Source of the DNA: JAIEOG01 sp964519985
GTDB taxonomy: Bacteria; Bdellovibrionota; FAC87; UBA2466
Assembly: GCA_964519985.1 (NCBI GenBank)
Contig: CAZFMF010000006.1
Span: 47,688-111,687 of the forward strand
Direction: 5' to 3'
DNA: 64,000 nt
Part shown: in pieces, positions 15,393-24,614 of the stretch
Layout of the letters: each line of letters starts with the position of its first letter
Position numbering within the stretch: position 1 is the first letter of the stretch
Notes under the pieces: model-generated
The model's input: the letters and a program-made list of their open reading frames with translations, nothing else
Database searches by the model: none
What the model was told of the DNA's origin: nothing
Program-made: the position numbers and the translations under genes

Positions 15393-16283
15393 ATGCATTC
15401 GGAAGTCAGCGAATTCCTGCAGTACGTTTCCGCTGAAAAGGGGCTAGCGACCAATACCCGCCTCGCCTACGAGCGAGACCTCGAACAATTCACCGTTTTT
15501 GCCCGAGTCAAGCGCCTGGAGCTCGAAACGATCCGGCTGGCCGAATTGCGCGACTTTTTGGCCCATCTGCGCGGCCGCGAAGTTTCGGCCCGTTCCATTG
15601 CGCGCAAAGTTTCGGCGCTCAAACAGTTTTTTCAGTTCCTGATGCGGGAAGGGCGAATCCAAGCCAATCCCGCCGAGCTGCTCACGGTGCTGGTGAAAAC
15701 CAAGCGCTTGCCTAAGCACCTCACCATCGAGGAAAGCTTTGCGCTGATTGATTCGGCGCGGGGGGATTCCCCTTCGGGGATTCGGGATCGGGCGATGCTG
15801 GATTTTTGGTATGCCACCGGTAGTCGGGTGAGCGAGCTGGCGGGAGTCCGGGCCGATGACTTCGATTGGCAAGGCGGCCTGGTGCGCTTGCGCGGTAAGG
15901 GCGGGCGCGAGCGCTGGGTGCCGCTCAATCAAGAAGCATTGCAATGGGCCGAGCGGTATCGGGCCGTCCGCCACGAGTGGATTCGGGCCAGCGGGCTTAC
16001 CGAAGCGGAAGTTTTCTTTTTAACGGATCGGTACACACCCTTCACGCGCCAAGCCCTTTGGAAATGGCTGCAGAAGCAGGCCAAGATCGCGGGTATTCGC
16101 CGGAAAGTTTGGCCGCATATGATCCGTCACAGTTTTGCAACCCACGTGCTTCAGGGCGGAGCCGATTTGCGCACCGTTCAAGAACTCTTGGGGCATCGTT
16201 CGATCAGTACCACTGAGATGTACACGCATCTCAATGTCGAAAATCTCAAGACGATGCAGCGCAAGTTTCACCCTCGTTCCTAG
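15393..16283 (+). CDS. tyrosine recombinase XerC/XerD
   Basis: This 296-residue enzyme should resolve chromosome dimers at dif sites. It has the N-terminal SAM-like DNA-binding domain (to about residue 105) and a complete catalytic set: Arg145, Lys169, His242, Arg245, His268 and nucleophile Tyr277 (STTEMYTHLN). Deciding between XerC and XerD needs comparison with the second copy elsewhere in the genome. It has no integron or phage context; it sits directly after fliA and is ended by a dispersed repeat. Confidence 0.9.
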   Translation: MHSEVSEFLQYVSAEKGLATNTRLAYERDLEQFTVFARVKRLELETIRLAELRDFLAHLRGREVSARSIARKVSALKQFFQFLMREGRIQANPAELLTVLVKTKRLPKHLTIEESFALIDSARGDSPSGIRDRAMLDFWYATGSRVSELAGVRADDFDWQGGLVRLRGKGGRERWVPLNQEALQWAERYRAVRHEWIRASGLTEAEVFFLTDRYTPFTRQALWKWLQKQAKIAGIRRKVWPHMIRHSFATHVLQGGADLRTVQELLGHRSISTTEMYTHLNVENLKTMQRKFHPRS

Positions 16284-16361
16284 TCATTGCGAGGCCCGCA
16301 GGGCCGAAGCAATCCCGCGGCGCGCAGCGCCGCGAGACTGCCACGCTGCGCTCGCAGTGAC
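16283..16361 (+). repeat. dispersed structured repeat, full-length copy
   Basis: The 79-bp unit runs from GTCATTGCGAGG to CTCGCAGTGAC, the ends pairing with one G-T change. Inner hairpins are GGCCCGCAGGGCC and a longer CGCGGCG.../...CGCCGCG stem. It starts at the stop codon of the recombinase and may act as its 3' end structure. Confidence 0.85.
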
Positions 16362-16374
16362 GCTCGGAGAAAAT

Positions 16375-17304
16375 ATGAAAAAGATCCTTTACGTCCTGGT
16401 GGCGACCTCGGTTTGCGGCTGTCTTTTGACGCAAAGCGATCCAGCGCCTCCAGTGAAAAGGCCGTTCTTGGAAGGGAAAGTCGTCGTGGAACACGTCACG
16501 GTCCCCAATCAAGGTGAAATCACGGCTCTCAACGCGGGTTTTCGCATTCGACCCGCCGACAAAGGAACCGCTCCGAAGCCGGTGGGGGTCCATTTAGCGA
16601 CGGAAGAAGGGCGTTTTCGCGCCGCCAACGAGCTGCTGCGTACGGATCCGGGGCGCGCACCGGAGTGTCAGAAGTTGAAAATCTCCAAAAAGCCCAGTGC
16701 CTCGACGGAAAAGCCCGTCGCTCCCGCCGAGCCGGGCTGGCTCGACATTGGGAAAATTGGCTTTGGTCCCGCTCTCCAGCCGAACCTAACCTTTCTCGAG
16801 CTCACTTCTCAGAAGCGGTACCAAACGGTGTTTCGGCTCGGCCTTCCGCCGGGCGCTTACCAGCTTTTAAACGATGGCACGCCCGATACCCCACCTCTCC
16901 GAGAAGTGCTTTCGATGCCGGAAGAGGTTTTTTCGCTGCGGTTGAACGGGAAGGACTTTGGGGATCCGTTCGTGGCGTTTCAACCGGCCAAAGATCTGGC
17001 CCTGTCTTGGCGCGAGCCGGCTCCCCCGCCCAACGAGCGCAACGGCATTATGATGGAAATCGTGGTCGAAGATGCTGACTATTTATACGGCGTCTTTTGC
17101 GCGAAGTACGAAAGCGAAATTCCGGTCACCGCGAATCGCAAGCAATGGTCCTTGGACGAGGCTTGGTTTGCGGAGTTCCCGCGCACCGGCGACGGGGAGT
17201 TCACGTTCATTCGCACGCACTTGATCGACTCGGTGGGGGAGAACTCGGAGATTTTTCATCAGGGCAGTCGCCGGCTTTTCTCGCGCCTGTCGGCCCACCC
17301 CTGA
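16375..17304 (+). CDS. hypothetical lipoprotein
   Basis: The 309-residue product begins with a lipoprotein signal (ILYVLVATSVCGC; lipidated Cys 14 or 16). The mature part has two further cysteines and Pro/Lys-rich linkers but no family I recognise. The start is ATG 16375, with CGGAG upstream. Its 3' end abuts the convergent foldase gene, with one base between them. An envelope location is the only firm inference. Confidence 0.65.
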   Translation: MKKILYVLVATSVCGCLLTQSDPAPPVKRPFLEGKVVVEHVTVPNQGEITALNAGFRIRPADKGTAPKPVGVHLATEEGRFRAANELLRTDPGRAPECQKLKISKKPSASTEKPVAPAEPGWLDIGKIGFGPALQPNLTFLELTSQKRYQTVFRLGLPPGAYQLLNDGTPDTPPLREVLSMPEEVFSLRLNGKDFGDPFVAFQPAKDLALSWREPAPPPNERNGIMMEIVVEDADYLYGVFCAKYESEIPVTANRKQWSLDEAWFAEFPRTGDGEFTFIRTHLIDSVGENSEIFHQGSRRLFSRLSAHP

Positions 17305-17305
17305 G

Positions 17306-18817
17306 TTATTGCATGCTGAATGGATTGGGCGAGGTCTCAAACTTCGCCTCCATGCGGATCGCCGAGTTTTCTTTCAGCTGTTCGATCCACTTGGTGAGGA
17401 AGGTCGTCTGCAACATCGTCTCCAAGTTCGAGGCGATGCTCTGGCGATTGGCCTCATAGTCCGCCATCTTCGGCGCTTCCACACTCTCCAACCGCAGGTA
17501 GTAAGAATCGTTTCCGCTCGTGTAGAGCTTCGGCGCTACGGGCTTCGCTTTCGAAAGCGTAAAGACGGCGTCTAAGATTTCATCCGCCTGGCCAATCTGG
17601 GGGATGTAACCCTGCCCTACCGAGAAGGGACCCGTCTTCTTCAGGTCGACGTTGGCAGCCTTCAAATCCGTCTCAATACTTTTCCCTTCCGCCAGTTTCT
17701 TATCCCACTCTGCCTTCTTCTTATCGGCGAATTCCTGAATGTGTTTTTCGCGCCAGAGTTCCTTGGCGATTTCGGGTTTCACGGTTTCCAGCGGCTTGGC
17801 CGACTCGGGGCGTTTTTCCTTCACCTGCAAAAGGTAATAGCCAAACGAAGTTTCGACCGGAGTGCTCACTTCGCCCGGCTGCAGCTTGTTGATCGCATCT
17901 TCCATCGCTTGTTCGAGGGTGCCGCGATTCACCCAGCCCACGACGCCGCCCTTTTTGGCGTGCTCATCGTCGGAAAGTGCCTTCGCCTTGGATTCAAAGT
18001 TTTCGGGCGTGACCTGTTTGGCGATGTCTTCAATTTTCTTTTTGGCTTCGGCCTTTTTTTCGGCCGAGGCCTGAAACGGCACGCCGACGCGGATCTGCCG
18101 CAGATTGACGGCGGCGGGTACGGCGAAATCCCGTTGGTGGCTATCGTAGTAGGCCTTGATGGCGTCATCACCCGTCGACTTGGAAAACGCCGCCAGTTCC
18201 GCCGCCGAGGGATTGGGTTTGCCGGCTAGGGCCTTGAAATCGATGCGCGCGTAACCCAAGTTCACCTTGGTTTCCTTCAGTCGGTACTCGCGATCGAGCA
18301 TCTCGGTCGGCACCTTGATGCGACCCGCAAGATACGTCTGCAAGCGGCGGATCAATAGGCCTTCGCGAAAACGGCGTTCTTCCAACCCGCGATCGGGGAT
18401 TTGGCGGTACAATTCCGGATCGAAGCGCCCGTCCTTTTGAAACGCCGGGGCTTTGCGGATGTTCTCGGCGAGTTCCTCGTCGGTCACCCGGAATCCGAGT
18501 TTTGTGGCCTGCTGGCCCAGCAGCTTGTACTGGACCATTTCGTCGAGCGTATGCTGCGGGATCTGAAACTGGCGGATAAACTTCTCGTCCAATTGGTCGC
18601 CGATTTTTGAACGGTAGTCTTCGATGCGCGATTCTAATTCCCGCTGAAAGTCCCGGCTCGCGATCGGCTCGCCATTCACCCACGCCGCCGCGCCGCCCTG
18701 GCCAGTTTCACTCGACCGCAATTGATCAATGCCGTAGAGCGCCATGACCCCCACGATCGCGAGGATCAGGAGGCTGAAGATAAAGTTGTCTTGGTATTTG
18801 CGGAAACGTTCCAACAT
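17306..18817 (-). CDS. membrane-anchored peptidyl-prolyl isomerase (PpiD/SurA type)
   Basis: This periplasmic chaperone/isomerase probably helps fold outer-membrane proteins. The 503-residue protein has an uncleaved N-terminal helix (about residues 13-31), a SurA-N-like helical domain (to about 200) and a parvulin domain at about 255-350 (ENFESKAKALSDDEHAKKGG ... GEVSTPVETSFGYYLLQV). The C-terminal tail is PpiD-like. It is divergent from the mreC operon, with about 100 bp between starts. Confidence 0.88.
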   Translation of the reverse strand: MLERFRKYQDNFIFSLLILAIVGVMALYGIDQLRSSETGQGGAAAWVNGEPIASRDFQRELESRIEDYRSKIGDQLDEKFIRQFQIPQHTLDEMVQYKLLGQQATKLGFRVTDEELAENIRKAPAFQKDGRFDPELYRQIPDRGLEERRFREGLLIRRLQTYLAGRIKVPTEMLDREYRLKETKVNLGYARIDFKALAGKPNPSAAELAAFSKSTGDDAIKAYYDSHQRDFAVPAAVNLRQIRVGVPFQASAEKKAEAKKKIEDIAKQVTPENFESKAKALSDDEHAKKGGVVGWVNRGTLEQAMEDAINKLQPGEVSTPVETSFGYYLLQVKEKRPESAKPLETVKPEIAKELWREKHIQEFADKKKAEWDKKLAEGKSIETDLKAANVDLKKTGPFSVGQGYIPQIGQADEILDAVFTLSKAKPVAPKLYTSGNDSYYLRLESVEAPKMADYEANRQSIASNLETMLQTTFLTKWIEQLKENSAIRMEAKFETSPNPFSMQ

Positions 18818-18862
18818 GGCTGGCTTCCATCCTTAGAGAAAACGCGGATTCGACGCGGTCGG

Positions 18863-18892
18863 TTTACAAAGCCAATCCAGTAGTCATAAGAT
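18863..18892 (+). promoter_or_regulatory. candidate sigma-70 promoter for mreC
   Basis: TTTACA (18863-18868) and TAAGAT (18887-18892), spaced by 18 bp, lie 25 bp before the mreC start in the 100-bp divergent region shared with the foldase gene. Confidence 0.45.
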
Positions 18893-18917
18893 AGCGATAA
18901 GACAAAAGCAAGTAGCG

Positions 18918-19757
18918 GTGCCGACTCAAAAAAAATACGCCTTCTTTGCCCTCGTGACGCTCTGCGTTTGCGTGCTGGCACTTTATATTTACCGTCACCG
19001 GAAGGGTGAAACCGGCCGTATTGACAGCCTCTTAATTGGGGTCGCGGGCGGCTTCCAGAAGAACTTCTTCTTTCTCGGCAAGGGGGGTCGCACCGTTTTC
19101 GATCACTACCTGATGCTCGCCAATACCCAGAAAAAGAACGAAGCCCTGGAGAAGGAGCTAGCTTATTTGCGCACGAAGTTAGCCGCGCTTTCCGAGGTCG
19201 ATATCGAGAATTCGCGGTTACGCAAGGGGTTGGATTTTCGCGGCGAGGTCACCCAGAAGCTCGTGGCCGCCCACGTAGTGGCTCACGATATTTCCTCCGA
19301 CTATTTTGGCGTGCGAATTGATCGCGGTGCCGAACACGGGGTAACCCCCGGTATGGGGGTCATTAGCCCGAGTGGCTTGGTGGGTCGGGTGTTACGGGTG
19401 ACTTCGGGCTATTCGGATGTGCTCACCGTTTTAGATCCCACTAGTAACGTGGATGTGGTGGTGCAGCGCAGTCGCGTCCGGGGAGTGCTCTCCGGCAAAG
19501 CGGGCGAGCTGTCTTGCACCTTAAAATACATCGATAGATTGGATGATGTGATCGCGGAAGACCGCGTCGTCGCCAGCGGGTTCGGCAATATTTTTCCGAA
19601 GGGTTTATTGGTTGGGTACATCACGGCCGTGGAGCCCGACCGCAACGGGGTTATCAAAAATGTGACGGTGAAAAGCGCGGTCGATATTTACCGTCTCGAG
19701 GAGGTGTTCATTGTTGTTCCTCCACCCGAGCCAGAGAAGATTCCTAAACAGTCTTAA
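18918..19757 (+). CDS. mreC: rod shape-determining protein MreC
   Basis: MreC links the cytoplasmic MreB filament to periplasmic wall synthesis. The 279-residue protein has one N-terminal membrane helix, a coiled coil (about residues 70-100, AL-EKELAYLRTKLAALSEV) and the twin beta-barrel domain (GVTPGMGVISPSGLVGRV). The start is GTG 18918. It overlaps mreD by 47 bases. It is the first gene of the mre-mrd operon. Confidence 0.93.
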   Translation: MPTQKKYAFFALVTLCVCVLALYIYRHRKGETGRIDSLLIGVAGGFQKNFFFLGKGGRTVFDHYLMLANTQKKNEALEKELAYLRTKLAALSEVDIENSRLRKGLDFRGEVTQKLVAAHVVAHDISSDYFGVRIDRGAEHGVTPGMGVISPSGLVGRVLRVTSGYSDVLTVLDPTSNVDVVVQRSRVRGVLSGKAGELSCTLKYIDRLDDVIAEDRVVASGFGNIFPKGLLVGYITAVEPDRNGVIKNVTVKSAVDIYRLEEVFIVVPPPEPEKIPKQS

Positions 19758-20274
19758 CCCGCTGTTTTTTATTCTCGCGGTCTTCGCCCTCATCCTGGTG
19801 AAGACGGCCTTTTTCCCGTTTTGGCCCGGATTCGTAGCGCGCTGGGATTTGCTCCTGCCGTTCGTGGTTTTCTTTGGTCAACGCCGTTCCCTGCCGGAAG
19901 GCATCATTTTGTCCCTTTTTTCGAGTCACGTTTATTCCCTTTGTAGCACCGCGCCCATGGGGGTCTTCACGACGACTTATCTATTGGTGTTTGCCGCCGC
20001 TCGACTCATTAGCTACGTGGTTTACGCCGGAACGTCGTTGTCCATCCTGGCCCTCATGATTGGGCTTTCCTTGCTCTCCCGGCTGCTCTTGCCGGTGGTG
20101 GCAGGATTTTTTCACCCGACTTGGCCGGTCTTGTCCCTGGAAAATCTAGTTTGGTGGAGTATCCTCTTGAATGGGATTGCCGGGTGGGCAATCTATCTGA
20201 TCCTGGAAATCATGGATCTGATGACGCACAAAGTACCCCGCATAAATATTGAACTCTCGGGAGACCATCTGTGA
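19711..20274 (+). CDS. mreD: rod shape-determining protein MreD
   Basis: This small polytopic membrane protein (187 residues, about five helices) belongs to the elongation complex. The start is a TTG preceded by a good GAGGAGG about six bases upstream, inside the mreC frame. Identification rests on size, hydrophobic profile and its place between mreC and mrdA. It overlaps mrdA by GTGA. Confidence 0.85.
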   Translation: MLFLHPSQRRFLNSLNPLFFILAVFALILVKTAFFPFWPGFVARWDLLLPFVVFFGQRRSLPEGIILSLFSSHVYSLCSTAPMGVFTTTYLLVFAAARLISYVVYAGTSLSILALMIGLSLLSRLLLPVVAGFFHPTWPVLSLENLVWWSILLNGIAGWAIYLILEIMDLMTHKVPRINIELSGDHL

Positions 20275-22262
20275 TCGGTCGTGAGGATGAAGTCCGCCAG
20301 TACCGCGACCGCGTGGTGCTGTTTTACGGCCTGGCGGCATTCTTCCTCTTTCTGATCGCCACTCGATTGTTCTTCCTGCAAATCCTTCAGGGTGAAGAAC
20401 TCCGACGCTTTTCCGAATCGAACCGTCTGAAAAAGGAGCGGGTCTTTCCGACCCGCGGGGTGATCTACGACCGCTACGGCAAAGTGATCGTCGATAACCG
20501 CGCGGCCTTCGATGTGATTTTGCTCGCGCAGTACTATCCCTTCGACGAGAATACCGATGCGCGACTCGCCAAGGCGCTCGGCATGGCACCGGCGGAGCTA
20601 GAAAAGAAACTGGCTAAGGTGCGCAAAACGCCCACTTTCCATCCGGTACTGCTCAAGGCCGATGTTTCCAAGGATGTGATCGCGGCGATCGAAACCGATG
20701 CCCAAGGGTTTCCCGGCGTCGATATTGAAACCACCGTGCAGCGCCGTTACCCGCTCGGAAATTTCGCGAGCCAGCTCCTCGGTTATATCGGGGAGGTTGA
20801 TAACACCGATATCAAACGCAGTCGCAAGGCCAACCTCCAGATGGGCGACTACATTGGCAAGGCCGGGATCGAGAAGCAGTACGACGCCCTTTTGCGCGGC
20901 GTGAACGGGGTGGGATACGTCGAAGTCGATGCGAAGGGGCGGCGTAAGTTGGCCGACCCCGATAGTGCCAAGCTGCTGGGGTACGTGATCCAAACCGATC
21001 CGGTGCCGGGAGAGGACTTGCACCTCACCGTCGATACCGACCTCGAGAAAGTGGCCGCGGATGCTTTGCGTGCGCGCGACTTTCGCGGTTCGGTCGTCGC
21101 GTTGGATCCGCGGAGCGGGGAAATTCTGGCGATGGTGAACGAGCCTTCGTACGATCCCAGTATTATTTCCACTCGCGAGATCGATACCCGCGCCTGGGTG
21201 CAACTCAGTACCAATAAGGATCGGCCTTTGCGCAATCGCGCGATCCAAGATCATTATCCGCCGGGATCGACGTTCAAGATCTTCATGGCGATTGCCGGAT
21301 TGGCGGAGGGGCTCGCCAAACCCACCACCGCGGTCAATTGCAATGGTTTCATGCAATTTGGTTCACGCCGTTTCCACTGCTGGAAGCGGCATGGGTTTGT
21401 GGATTTCGCCAAGTCGATTCGGGAGTCATGCGACGTTTTCTACTACCAGCTGGGTATCCAGCTCGGCGTGGATCGCATTGCCAAGTACGCCCGTCTCTTC
21501 GGGCTCGGAGCGGTGAGTGGGATTTCGCTGCCGGGGGAACAGCGCGGTCTGATTCCCGATTCCGAATGGAAGATGAAGACGTACCGCCAGCCCTGGCATC
21601 CGGGGGAGACGGTCAGTGTTTCGATCGGGCAGGGGTACGTGGCGACCACCCCCTTGCAGCTTGCCAACGCCTTTGCCACCGTGGCCAACGGCGGCTTTCT
21701 CTACCGCCCGTATCTCGTTGGCCGCATTGGCGCGGACGACGACAAGAAAGATAGGGTTTTTAAGCCCGAACTGATTCGTAAGATCGATCTGCCGCCGGAA
21801 GCCATCGATTTGACGAAGGAAGGTCTCTTTGAAGTGGTGAACCGCACGGGCGGGACCGCGGTGCGTTCGTTTAGCTCCATCACCGAGATTTCCGGTAAGA
21901 CGGGAACCTCGCAGGTACGCGCCACGATTAAGAAAAAATGTGAGCTACTCGATGTTGCGGACCGGCATCATGGATGGTTCGTCGGCTACGCGCCCAAAGA
22001 AAACCCGGAAATCGCGGTAGCGGTCATTGCCGAGCACTCCTGCCATGGCTCGGTCGCGGGCCCGGTGGCCAAAGAAGTGATCGAGGCCTACTTTAATAAG
22101 AAGAACGCCCCGCCCCCAATCATGGGTCCTCACCCCTTGGAAGTGGCGCAGCAGATGGCGGCGGAGTCGGATCGGGCGCCCACCGAAGCGGCACGCCAGC
22201 CACAGAGCACCCGACCGAAAATCCGGCCGCCGCGGCCGGTGGGTGGGGAGGAAGACGAATAA
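20271..22262 (+). CDS. mrdA: penicillin-binding protein 2 (elongation transpeptidase)
   Basis: This class B transpeptidase cross-links peptidoglycan during cell elongation. The 663-residue protein has an N-terminal membrane helix, a dimerisation/pedestal region (FPTRGVIYDRYG) and the transpeptidase domain. Active-site motifs are Ser333-x-x-Lys336 (PPGSTFKIF), Ser386-Cys-Asp388 and Lys543-Thr-Gly (SGKTGTSQV). A Pro/Arg-rich tail of about 40 residues extends the C-terminus. The stop overlaps the rodA ATG by one base. Confidence 0.95.
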   Translation: MIGREDEVRQYRDRVVLFYGLAAFFLFLIATRLFFLQILQGEELRRFSESNRLKKERVFPTRGVIYDRYGKVIVDNRAAFDVILLAQYYPFDENTDARLAKALGMAPAELEKKLAKVRKTPTFHPVLLKADVSKDVIAAIETDAQGFPGVDIETTVQRRYPLGNFASQLLGYIGEVDNTDIKRSRKANLQMGDYIGKAGIEKQYDALLRGVNGVGYVEVDAKGRRKLADPDSAKLLGYVIQTDPVPGEDLHLTVDTDLEKVAADALRARDFRGSVVALDPRSGEILAMVNEPSYDPSIISTREIDTRAWVQLSTNKDRPLRNRAIQDHYPPGSTFKIFMAIAGLAEGLAKPTTAVNCNGFMQFGSRRFHCWKRHGFVDFAKSIRESCDVFYYQLGIQLGVDRIAKYARLFGLGAVSGISLPGEQRGLIPDSEWKMKTYRQPWHPGETVSVSIGQGYVATTPLQLANAFATVANGGFLYRPYLVGRIGADDDKKDRVFKPELIRKIDLPPEAIDLTKEGLFEVVNRTGGTAVRSFSSITEISGKTGTSQVRATIKKKCELLDVADRHHGWFVGYAPKENPEIAVAVIAEHSCHGSVAGPVAKEVIEAYFNKKNAPPPIMGPHPLEVAQQMAAESDRAPTEAARQPQSTRPKIRPPRPVGGEEDE

Positions 22263-23362
22263 TGGCCTTTCAGTCGGACTCCGGTGTCATCAAGACGTTT
22301 AACGTCGGTTTGTTCGTGTCGATGTTGCTCACGTTCATTCTGGGGATTGTGACGCTTTACAGCGCCTCAAAGGGTTCGGGGGTGACCCTCTACAAGACTC
22401 AGGTCATTTGGTTTTTACTGAGTCTAGGAGTCATGGCGATCATTTTGTTTTTTGACAGCCAGATTTTGGAAAAACTGGCTTATCCCTTTTACGCGATCTG
22501 CATGGTGCTCCTGACTCTGGTGCTCTTCGTCGGGCGCGTGGGAGGGGGATCGCAGCGCTGGATTGATTTAAAAGTATTTCACCTTCAACCCTCCGAAATC
22601 GCCAAGCTGGCCATCGTATTCACGCTCGCGAAGTACTTTTCCGACGATAAAAACGCTCCGCCCTATACTTTGCGCACGTTGATTGTGCCAGGGCTGCTGG
22701 TGGCGCCCTTTTTTCTTTTGATTCTGCTGCAGCCCGACCTGGGTACCGCCGGGGTTCTTTTCCTGGTTTCGGCGAGTATGGTTTTCTTTCTAAAGGTCCA
22801 TTGGCGTTCGTTACTCACGGTGGCGATCGTCGCCATGATCGCCTTGCCGTTGGCCTACCAATTTGTCTTGCGCGACTACCAGCGCGATCGGGTGAAGACC
22901 TTCTTGAATCCCGGACGGGACGCGCGCGGCACGGGGTATAATGCCTTGCAGTGCAAGATTGCGGTAGGTTCCGGCAAAGTTTTCGGCAAAGGGTTTTTGC
23001 GGGGCACTCAGTCTCAGCTCAATTTTATTCCGGAGCAACACACCGATTTTATCTTTAGCGTGTTTTCGGAAGAGCGGGGTTTCTTCGGCGCGATGGTCCT
23101 GCTCGCGCTCTACTGGAGCTACCTTTTTTACAGCTTGCGGACGGTGGCGCGGGCGCGCGGCAAATTCGAGATGCTTTTGGCGTTCGGGCTGACCTGTATT
23201 ATTTTTTGGCACGTTTTCATTAACATCGGAATGGTGATCGGCGTTCTGCCCATTGTGGGCGTGGGGCTTCCGTTCTTCAGTTACGGCGGGTCATCGATGC
23301 TCACTTTCATGATCGCGACCGCCTTGCTGCTCAACCTTTCGAGAAAGAAGTACATTTTTTGA
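22262..23362 (+). CDS. rodA: rod shape-determining glycosyltransferase RodA
   Basis: RodA, of the SEDS family, polymerises glycan strands with PBP2 as partner. The 366-residue protein has about ten membrane helices and the SEDS blocks RWIDLKVFHLQPSEIAKLA, LLQPDLGTA (with the catalytic Asp) and GVGLPFFSYGGSSML. Length and gene order are standard. It overlaps the rnd start (TTGA). Confidence 0.95.
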   Translation: MAFQSDSGVIKTFNVGLFVSMLLTFILGIVTLYSASKGSGVTLYKTQVIWFLLSLGVMAIILFFDSQILEKLAYPFYAICMVLLTLVLFVGRVGGGSQRWIDLKVFHLQPSEIAKLAIVFTLAKYFSDDKNAPPYTLRTLIVPGLLVAPFFLLILLQPDLGTAGVLFLVSASMVFFLKVHWRSLLTVAIVAMIALPLAYQFVLRDYQRDRVKTFLNPGRDARGTGYNALQCKIAVGSGKVFGKGFLRGTQSQLNFIPEQHTDFIFSVFSEERGFFGAMVLLALYWSYLFYSLRTVARARGKFEMLLAFGLTCIIFWHVFINIGMVIGVLPIVGVGLPFFSYGGSSMLTFMIATALLLNLSRKKYIF

Positions 23363-24534
23363 ACCTCACCGCACCTTTTATTACCCACGCCGACGGCGTG
23401 CTCGAGATGGTCGATGCGCTGAAGGGCGAGAAGGTCATTGGGCTCGATACCGAGTTTATTCGCGAGACGACTTTTTTCCCCAAGATTGCGCTCATCCAGG
23501 TGGCGACCCGGGAAAAGAGTTGGCTGCTCGATCCGGTCGCCTTGTCCCAGGAAGATATTCAGCCGTTTTTGGACGTGCTGTACGACAAAAACGTTTTGAA
23601 GATTTTGCACGCAGCCTTTGCGGACCAGGAAGTTTTGTACTGGGCGTACGGGCGAATCGCCGAGCCGGTGCTCGATACGGCGGTGGCGGCAGCCCTTTGT
23701 GGGTATGGCGACAATGTGGGGTTGGCGAAGCTCACTAAGGATGTTTTGCGCGTCCACCTGCACAAAGGCCGCGCGCGGGTGAAGTGGTTGGCCCGCCCTC
23801 TTTCCAACGAGCTTTTGCACTACGCTCAGCAAGATGTGGAATACCTCGTGGAGCTGGGAACGCGGATGGAGGAGTGGCTGCGCGAGAAAGACCGTTGGGA
23901 ATGGGCGCTGGAAGAAAGCTACGTCGACCCGAAGGATTTCGACACCCCGCCGGAAGATATTGCGCACCGTCTGGCCAAGAGCGGTCAGCTCGACGAGACA
24001 ACTTACAATGTCCTATTGGAGCTGGTGCGCTGGCGGGAAGAGCGGGCCCGGCGGGCGAACCTGCCCCGGTCTTGGGTGGCCGATAACGAGGTCTTACTGG
24101 CCTTGGCCCGTTCGCGGCCCAAGAGTATCAATGAATTGAAATCGTTTCGGGGGATTGGGCCCAAGGAAATCGATCGCAGCGGGGAGCACCTGATGCGGGC
24201 GATTGAAACGGGTCTGAATGCGCCTAAGGAAAATGCAGATCTACCCGCCCGCAACCTAGCCGCCGCCGAGGTCGATAGCTTAGCGCTGGATCTGATGAAG
24301 GCGTACATGGCCTGCCTGTCCGCGCGCTACCAAATCGCCCCGCGCTTTTTGCTGCGCACGGGGCGGGCGGCGGATCTCGTGGTGCTGGCCAAACACGATC
24401 CGAGTGAGTGGGTGAGCAAGGGTATCTTGTCGCAGAGTGCGTCGGAAGTGATCGGGCGGGATCTCAAAGATATGCTGGATGGAAAACTACTGCTCGGCAT
24501 CAAGTCGGGCCGAGTGGAAATCATCCGCCGTTAA
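23359..24534 (+). CDS. rnd: ribonuclease D
   Basis: This DEDD 3'-5' exoribonuclease acts in tRNA 3' maturation. The 391-residue protein shows Exo I (GLDTEFIRETTFFP), Exo II (ILHAAFADQEVL) and Exo III (YAQQDVEYLVEL), followed by an HRDC domain (about residues 210-290: RANLPRSWVADNEVLLALA) and a second helical domain. The TTG start overlaps rodA, so it is translated with the rod operon. Confidence 0.9.
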   Translation: MNLTAPFITHADGVLEMVDALKGEKVIGLDTEFIRETTFFPKIALIQVATREKSWLLDPVALSQEDIQPFLDVLYDKNVLKILHAAFADQEVLYWAYGRIAEPVLDTAVAAALCGYGDNVGLAKLTKDVLRVHLHKGRARVKWLARPLSNELLHYAQQDVEYLVELGTRMEEWLREKDRWEWALEESYVDPKDFDTPPEDIAHRLAKSGQLDETTYNVLLELVRWREERARRANLPRSWVADNEVLLALARSRPKSINELKSFRGIGPKEIDRSGEHLMRAIETGLNAPKENADLPARNLAAAEVDSLALDLMKAYMACLSARYQIAPRFLLRTGRAADLVVLAKHDPSEWVSKGILSQSASEVIGRDLKDMLDGKLLLGIKSGRVEIIRR

Positions 24535-24548
24535 ATTGGGGATGCGCT

Positions 24549-24591
24549 TAGTGAATGCTTCGCCTAAAATAGATCTTTTCTTCATTCACTA
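24549..24591. repeat. inverted repeat upstream of a lipoprotein gene
   Basis: TAGTGAATG (24549-24557) and CATTCACTA (24583-24591) form a perfect 9-bp inverted repeat with a 25-nt spacer. It lies between rnd and the lipoprotein start at 24615. It could be an operator or a weak rnd 3' end. Confidence 0.4.
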
Positions 24592-24614
24592 GCCCTAAAA
24601 ATCAGGAGCGCAAA

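Noticed and set aside
15393..16283. Phage or integron integrase
   Set aside because: Length, motifs and the absence of attachment-site repeats, tRNA or cargo fit a housekeeping XerC/D.
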